In this document: one piece after another, positions 59,879 to 64,000 of the stretch
Layout: every line of letters begins with the position of its first letter
Numbering within the stretch: position 1 is the first letter of the stretch
NCBI GenBank assembly: GCA_000320605.2
Contig: KB445802.1
Location: 735,122-799,121, forward strand
Reading direction: 5' to 3'
DNA from: Gelatoporia subvermispora B
Taxonomy: Eukaryota; Basidiomycota; Agaricomycetes; Polyporales; Gelatoporiaceae
Length of the DNA: 64,000 nucleotides
Notes under the pieces: generated by a model
What the model saw: only the letters and a program-made list of their open reading frames with translations
The model's database searches: none
What the model was told of the DNA's origin: nothing
Translations under genes and position numbers: made by a program

Positions 59879-62800
59879 TCAACGTTCAATCAAAGCCTCG
59901 TCGCACCTTTTGCAGACTGTCTCCTCTGGAGAACGGGAAAATGTCCAGCAACGAGGACACTTCTCCATCCTCGCAGGAACAACACACACCCCGATTGGAT
60001 GAGGGCAACCTTGGGCGGTGGTTGAGTACCATTGCTTCGACACCAGTGATGAATGAGACCAACCTGGTATGTCGACACTATTGATACATCTCCAGTCTTT
60101 GTTTTCGTGCTCAGTCATTTCGAACCGAACGTCAGAGACCACAAAGAGCGCTTTCAAGTATTGTGCTAGTTTACACGCTGTGAGCCAGACTGCGGCCCAA
60201 TAGTTGGATCAAGATTCACCTTCTCTTCTGACCACTTCCGCCGCCTTAGACGTAGCGTTTTCGGGTATGATGATGATGGCATCTGCCTCCAAGGGCGATT
60301 TGATATGTCTATTTTGCATGAAATGAGATTCGGGTGAGGTGCTCAAGAAAGGCAACAAGTCGACGTACCGGTCCCTGCGGGCCTTCTCTAGCCGGTCAAA
60401 GACTTGCGCACGAATTCGCAGTAGAATATCCATGTCCCGTTCTGCTTGCGGGTCAAGCCATTTCCTCTCGTTGGCATTCTTTATCTTCATGGACGGTCAG
60501 TTGCTCGCACAGAAGTCAAGAATCCAATACGTACGGTGAAGTTCCACCCGACGGTAAAGACAGACGGCTTGGGAGTGTATACTCCGTCGGAGTTATTGAG
60601 CCTGTCGTGAATTTCCTCCGAGATATGTGGAAGAATTGGCGCCATTACAACGTTCATTTTATCCAGGAGCTGAGAAGAGCGTCAATAATTTCACCATGAA
60701 GTACAAATACGATGCCGCGTACAATCTCGAACACTGTGAGAGTGCATTTCCGGTCAAAGGAATCTAGCTTGTCCGCATACATGCTATCCTTATTGATGTC
60801 AAGATAAAGCGAGGATATCGTGGTGTTGATGAACTTGGACATGGCGGCGACAACTGCATTTCGGTGGGTGAGATGTGATCATTGAATCATGCAGACAACT
60901 TGCCTGTCTGGTACCCGAATGAACGATAACCCTCAAAGGCGATTTTTTCGAAGACGCACAGTTGATGCAAGACGTATCGGTCGATCTGTGTAAGTCAGTT
61001 ATCTGTCTCTATAATTCGTATAATGCATGAAGCAGCGTACCAGACGAAGTTTCTCCGCTGGTATCCTCTCTGCGGGTCGACGGTCCTTGAGGCAACCCAT
61101 CATGTACTTCAGGGTATTCCGATACTTCTTTACCAATTGACCCGCCTGTGAGAGAGAGGTCGGCCCGACATGCACATCCTTCGTGATGTCTGTGCTAGCA
61201 GCCCAGAGGCGAAGGCCTTCCACGCCGCCATAGGTCGACTTCAACGTCCACGGCAAGTCAGAACAAACAATGTCGACATGTAGATCGAAAATGCAGTGTG
61301 CGCACATCAGAGAGGACATCCGCGGGGCTGATCACATTGCCGACCGACTTGCTCATCTTTCGACCCTTCTCATCGAGCACCATGCCATGCGTGACGAGCT
61401 TGTCGTACGGCGCCTGCTTCAACACGCTCGTCCGCGTCGCAACGGCTGTGAGGAGCTGACTCTGGAACCAGCCACGGTGCTGGTCCGAGCCCTCGACGCA
61501 GACGTGCGAACCCCAGCGCCGAGTGCGCTGCCCGGGTTTCGAGGTGTCCCAGAACTCGTCAAGTAACGTCCACGATGTCCCGCTGTCGAACCACACATCC
61601 ATCGTGTCGGCGCCCTTGCGCCACGTCTCCTCGACCTGCGCATCGTCCATCTTCCCTCGTAGGGCGGGCGGCACGAAGGCAGCTACTGGACCGTCCCACC
61701 AATAGTCTATCCCGTGTTTGTCAAGCACGCTGATGATGTGTGTGAGAGAAGTGTTGTTGAGGACCGCCTCTCCTGTAAGAACGTTGTGTAGTGACGGGAT
61801 CGGCACGCCCCACACGCGCTGGCGGGAGATGCACCACTCTGAGCGCGACTGCACAAAGGCTGACAAGCGATTCTTGGCTACGCGACCATCAGAGCAAGCG
61901 GATGACATGATGTGGAACGAGACGTACATTGTGGTGGGATAAATAACGTAGTCTCGATGGCATCCATCGTGTCACGCTTGATCTTGTCGAGATTCGCGAA
62001 CCATTGTGACGTGGCGCTGAACGGAGAAAGCAAGTCAGAAGATGTTTGAAAGCGTCTGATCACTCTAGAAATCACGTACATCATTATGACCGGCTGATGC
62101 GTTCTCCAGTCGTAGGGATAGGAGTGCTTGTGTCTGCCGATCTTCACGAGCGCACCGATCTCCTTTAACATCGCGACGACTTCTCTTGAACCCAGATCAA
62201 GCACGTCCTTTCCTACAAGTCTCTGTGCGCCACTTTCACCGATAACCTCTTCGACAGAGTTCGAATACTGGCCTTGGGAGTCTACATGGCACAGCATGTT
62301 CTCCGCTGCAGAAGGCCCCAGCATGCCCAGGGACTGGAACAAGTGATAATCCTCTTGGCCATGCGCGGGAGCGCAATGCACGAGACCAGTTCCGGAATCC
62401 GGTGAGACATGAGAAGATGGCACGATAGGGAGCGAGTTGAATTTCTTGCCGCTCTGAGCGAGGAATGAGGCAAAAAGTGGACGATAAGTTGAATCCACAA
62501 GGTCGGAACCTGAAATAAATATCAAACCCTGCAAAAAAGTTTCGAAATGCTCTCCAACTTACCCTTGAATTGGCCAAGACGGTCGGCGGCAATGCCCAGT
62601 TTCGCAAGTTCGGATTCACGCGAGACAGCGATAATCGTGAGTGGTCCTGAGGAGTCACTCGCCGAACTATACACCGCATAGTCCATATCCGAGTTGACCG
62701 CAATCCCCTGTGAGCTGCGTTGAGAAATGGGTAGCTTAGTAGCTGGTCATCGTATGCGAGACCTACCATGTTGGCTGTCAGTGTCCACGGCGTCGTCGTC

Positions 62801-63990
62801 CAAACGAGGAGGCGAGTCGGACGCCTCGCTAAAAGCTCGCGCAACGACGGGCTCATGTTCGGGCTGTTGAGATCCAGATCGAAGGCGACGTGGACGGCGT
62901 GCGACACATGATTATCATGGTGCTCCAGCTCAGCTTCCGCCAGGGCCGTATGCGACGAGGGGGAATAGTGTACAGGACGATGGCTCCGGTAGATTAGGCC
63001 TGTGTCATTTGCTCAGTATCGAGGGACGACAATGCACGCGCTAGTGTCATACCTTTCGCGACCATGTCCCTGAACACCATGAGCTGTCTAATCTGGTAAT
63101 CGTGGTCTTAACATCCCCCTTGAGTCAAACGTTGTAATGTGAGAAATTCATCACATACCTAGCGTAGTGTAAATACCCTTGTCCCAATCTGCCATGATGC
63201 CTAGTGTACGGAATTCCTTCTTCTGGGCTTCAATTTGAGATCGTGCATACGCCTCGGCCCTTTTCCGGATTTCTTGAGGGGAAAGGCTAGACTCAGCCGA
63301 GGAAGAGTCTGAGGCAGCCAGCTCTTCCTAAAGGAGCCTGAGTAAACTCGTCCAATACCGTTCAAACATTTGCCTACCTGAATGATCTGCATAACTTTAT
63401 TTTCTATGGGAAGGCCGTGGCAGTCCCAGCCGGGAATATAGCTAATTCGCATCAGTATATTCTGCGAAAGAAGATAGAAATCACCGGATTCACATCACGC
63501 GTGATCCACGTAATAAGTGCCACCGATTCCAGATATCCTTGACGATCTTATTGAGGACATGCCCTGGCAGAGTCCGGGCGCGTCAGTTTGAGGCCAGCCA
63601 TGTAGTACGCACGCGTTGTACGCGCACCCATGTGTATGTCCCCGTTAGCGTATGGCGGACCGTCATGCAAGATACGCAGTAGCCGAGTATCACCTTCTCT
63701 GAGCCTGGCCTAAGTGCATATTCCGTCAGACGTCCCGTGAAGCGGCGCACTCCAAGTCTGACCTGCCCTTTGTACAGCATATCGGTTGTCTTGGCCCGGT
63801 AATTTTCCGCAGGGATCTTGTAGGGATGCAAAGCCGTCTTGGGAAGATACATGGTCTTCGAATACTCGTTGTCTTTCTTCAACATTGCATGGGAGGGATG
63901 CTGCCCGTCTGGCTTGTGGATCCAGCGGACCTGCTGCCCGAGTCTGCGTAGATGGTCGCGCAAGCTGCCATTGTGCAGCGCTAGTCGCAT
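59879..63990 (-). CDS. ISM1: Mitochondrial isoleucyl-tRNA synthetase
   Basis: This class I synthetase charges tRNA-Ile in mitochondria. The start MRLALHNGSLRDHLRRLG at 63990 is basic and amphipathic, fitting a presequence, and is followed by TMYLPKTALHPYKIPAE. The catalytic site begins LRILHDGPPYANGDIHMG, with the HIGH-type motif HMGH completed across an intron (HVLNKIVKDIWNRWHLLRGS). Next come YIPGWDCHGLPIENKV, the editing-domain TTPWTLTANM and GTGLVHCAPAHGQEDYH, then SEWCISRQRVWGVPIP, ADTMDVWFDSGTSW, EGSDQHRGWFQSQLL and the KMSKS loop DEKGRKMSKSVGNVISP. The C-terminus has paired Cys motifs KCPRCW and VCKRCDEAL, a zinc-binding end seen in bacterial-type IleRS. It is split by many short introns; not every border was fixed. 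The gene appears complete, starting 10 bp from the window edge. Confidence 0.9.
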
Positions 63991-64000
63991 CGACGAGGAC

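Overview
The window looks like a chromosome segment of a filamentous basidiomycete, most likely a wood-decay or polypore-type Agaricomycete. Genes are interrupted by many short introns of about 48-65 bp with GT..AG ends, coding DNA is GC-rich, and the gene content is typical of the group: F-box protein, small secreted protein, CBM19-like and GH18 proteins, Ser-rich single-pass membrane proteins, and a KDZ DNA transposon. Gene models were built by hand from reading frames and splice phases; none was checked against a database.

Left part (1-21 kb): a long C2H2 zinc-finger gene with an IQ-like C-terminus (minus, runs off the left edge), a DUF4336 protein (minus), an F-box-like gene (plus), a small secreted protein (plus), cytosolic-type serine hydroxymethyltransferase (minus), a CBM19-like secreted Ser/Ala/Pro-rich protein and a GH18 chitinase (both plus), an NAD(P)-binding Rossmann protein (minus), and the iron-sulfur assembly WD40 protein CIA1 (plus).

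Middle-left (21-40 kb): HIS5, then a tandem segmental duplication in which the 3' end of HIS5 plus a downstream membrane-protein gene occur twice (the second HIS5 end is a pseudogene), a third membrane-protein paralogue, a ubiquitin-specific protease, SWC5 (SWR1 complex), an intron-containing tRNA-Asp, and palindromes that resemble the T-arm of that tRNA. The membrane-protein family continues on both sides of the transposon. Its members share a cytosolic tail ending in a conserved DSGIRL...PPxY motif.

Middle (40,261-53,017): an apparently complete 12.76-kb KDZ-type DNA transposon with 140-bp terminal inverted repeats (137/140 identical, all three differences being CpG transitions) and a perfect 8-bp target duplication (GAGGCACC). 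It carries a KDZ transposase fused to a Ulp1-like cysteine protease, an opposite-strand gene, and a large second plus-strand gene with a one-base shift at an A7 tract.

Right part (53-64 kb): decayed and intact membrane-protein paralogues with more T-arm-like palindromes, then prolyl-tRNA synthetase (possible alternative mitochondrial start) and mitochondrial isoleucyl-tRNA synthetase, both on the minus strand.
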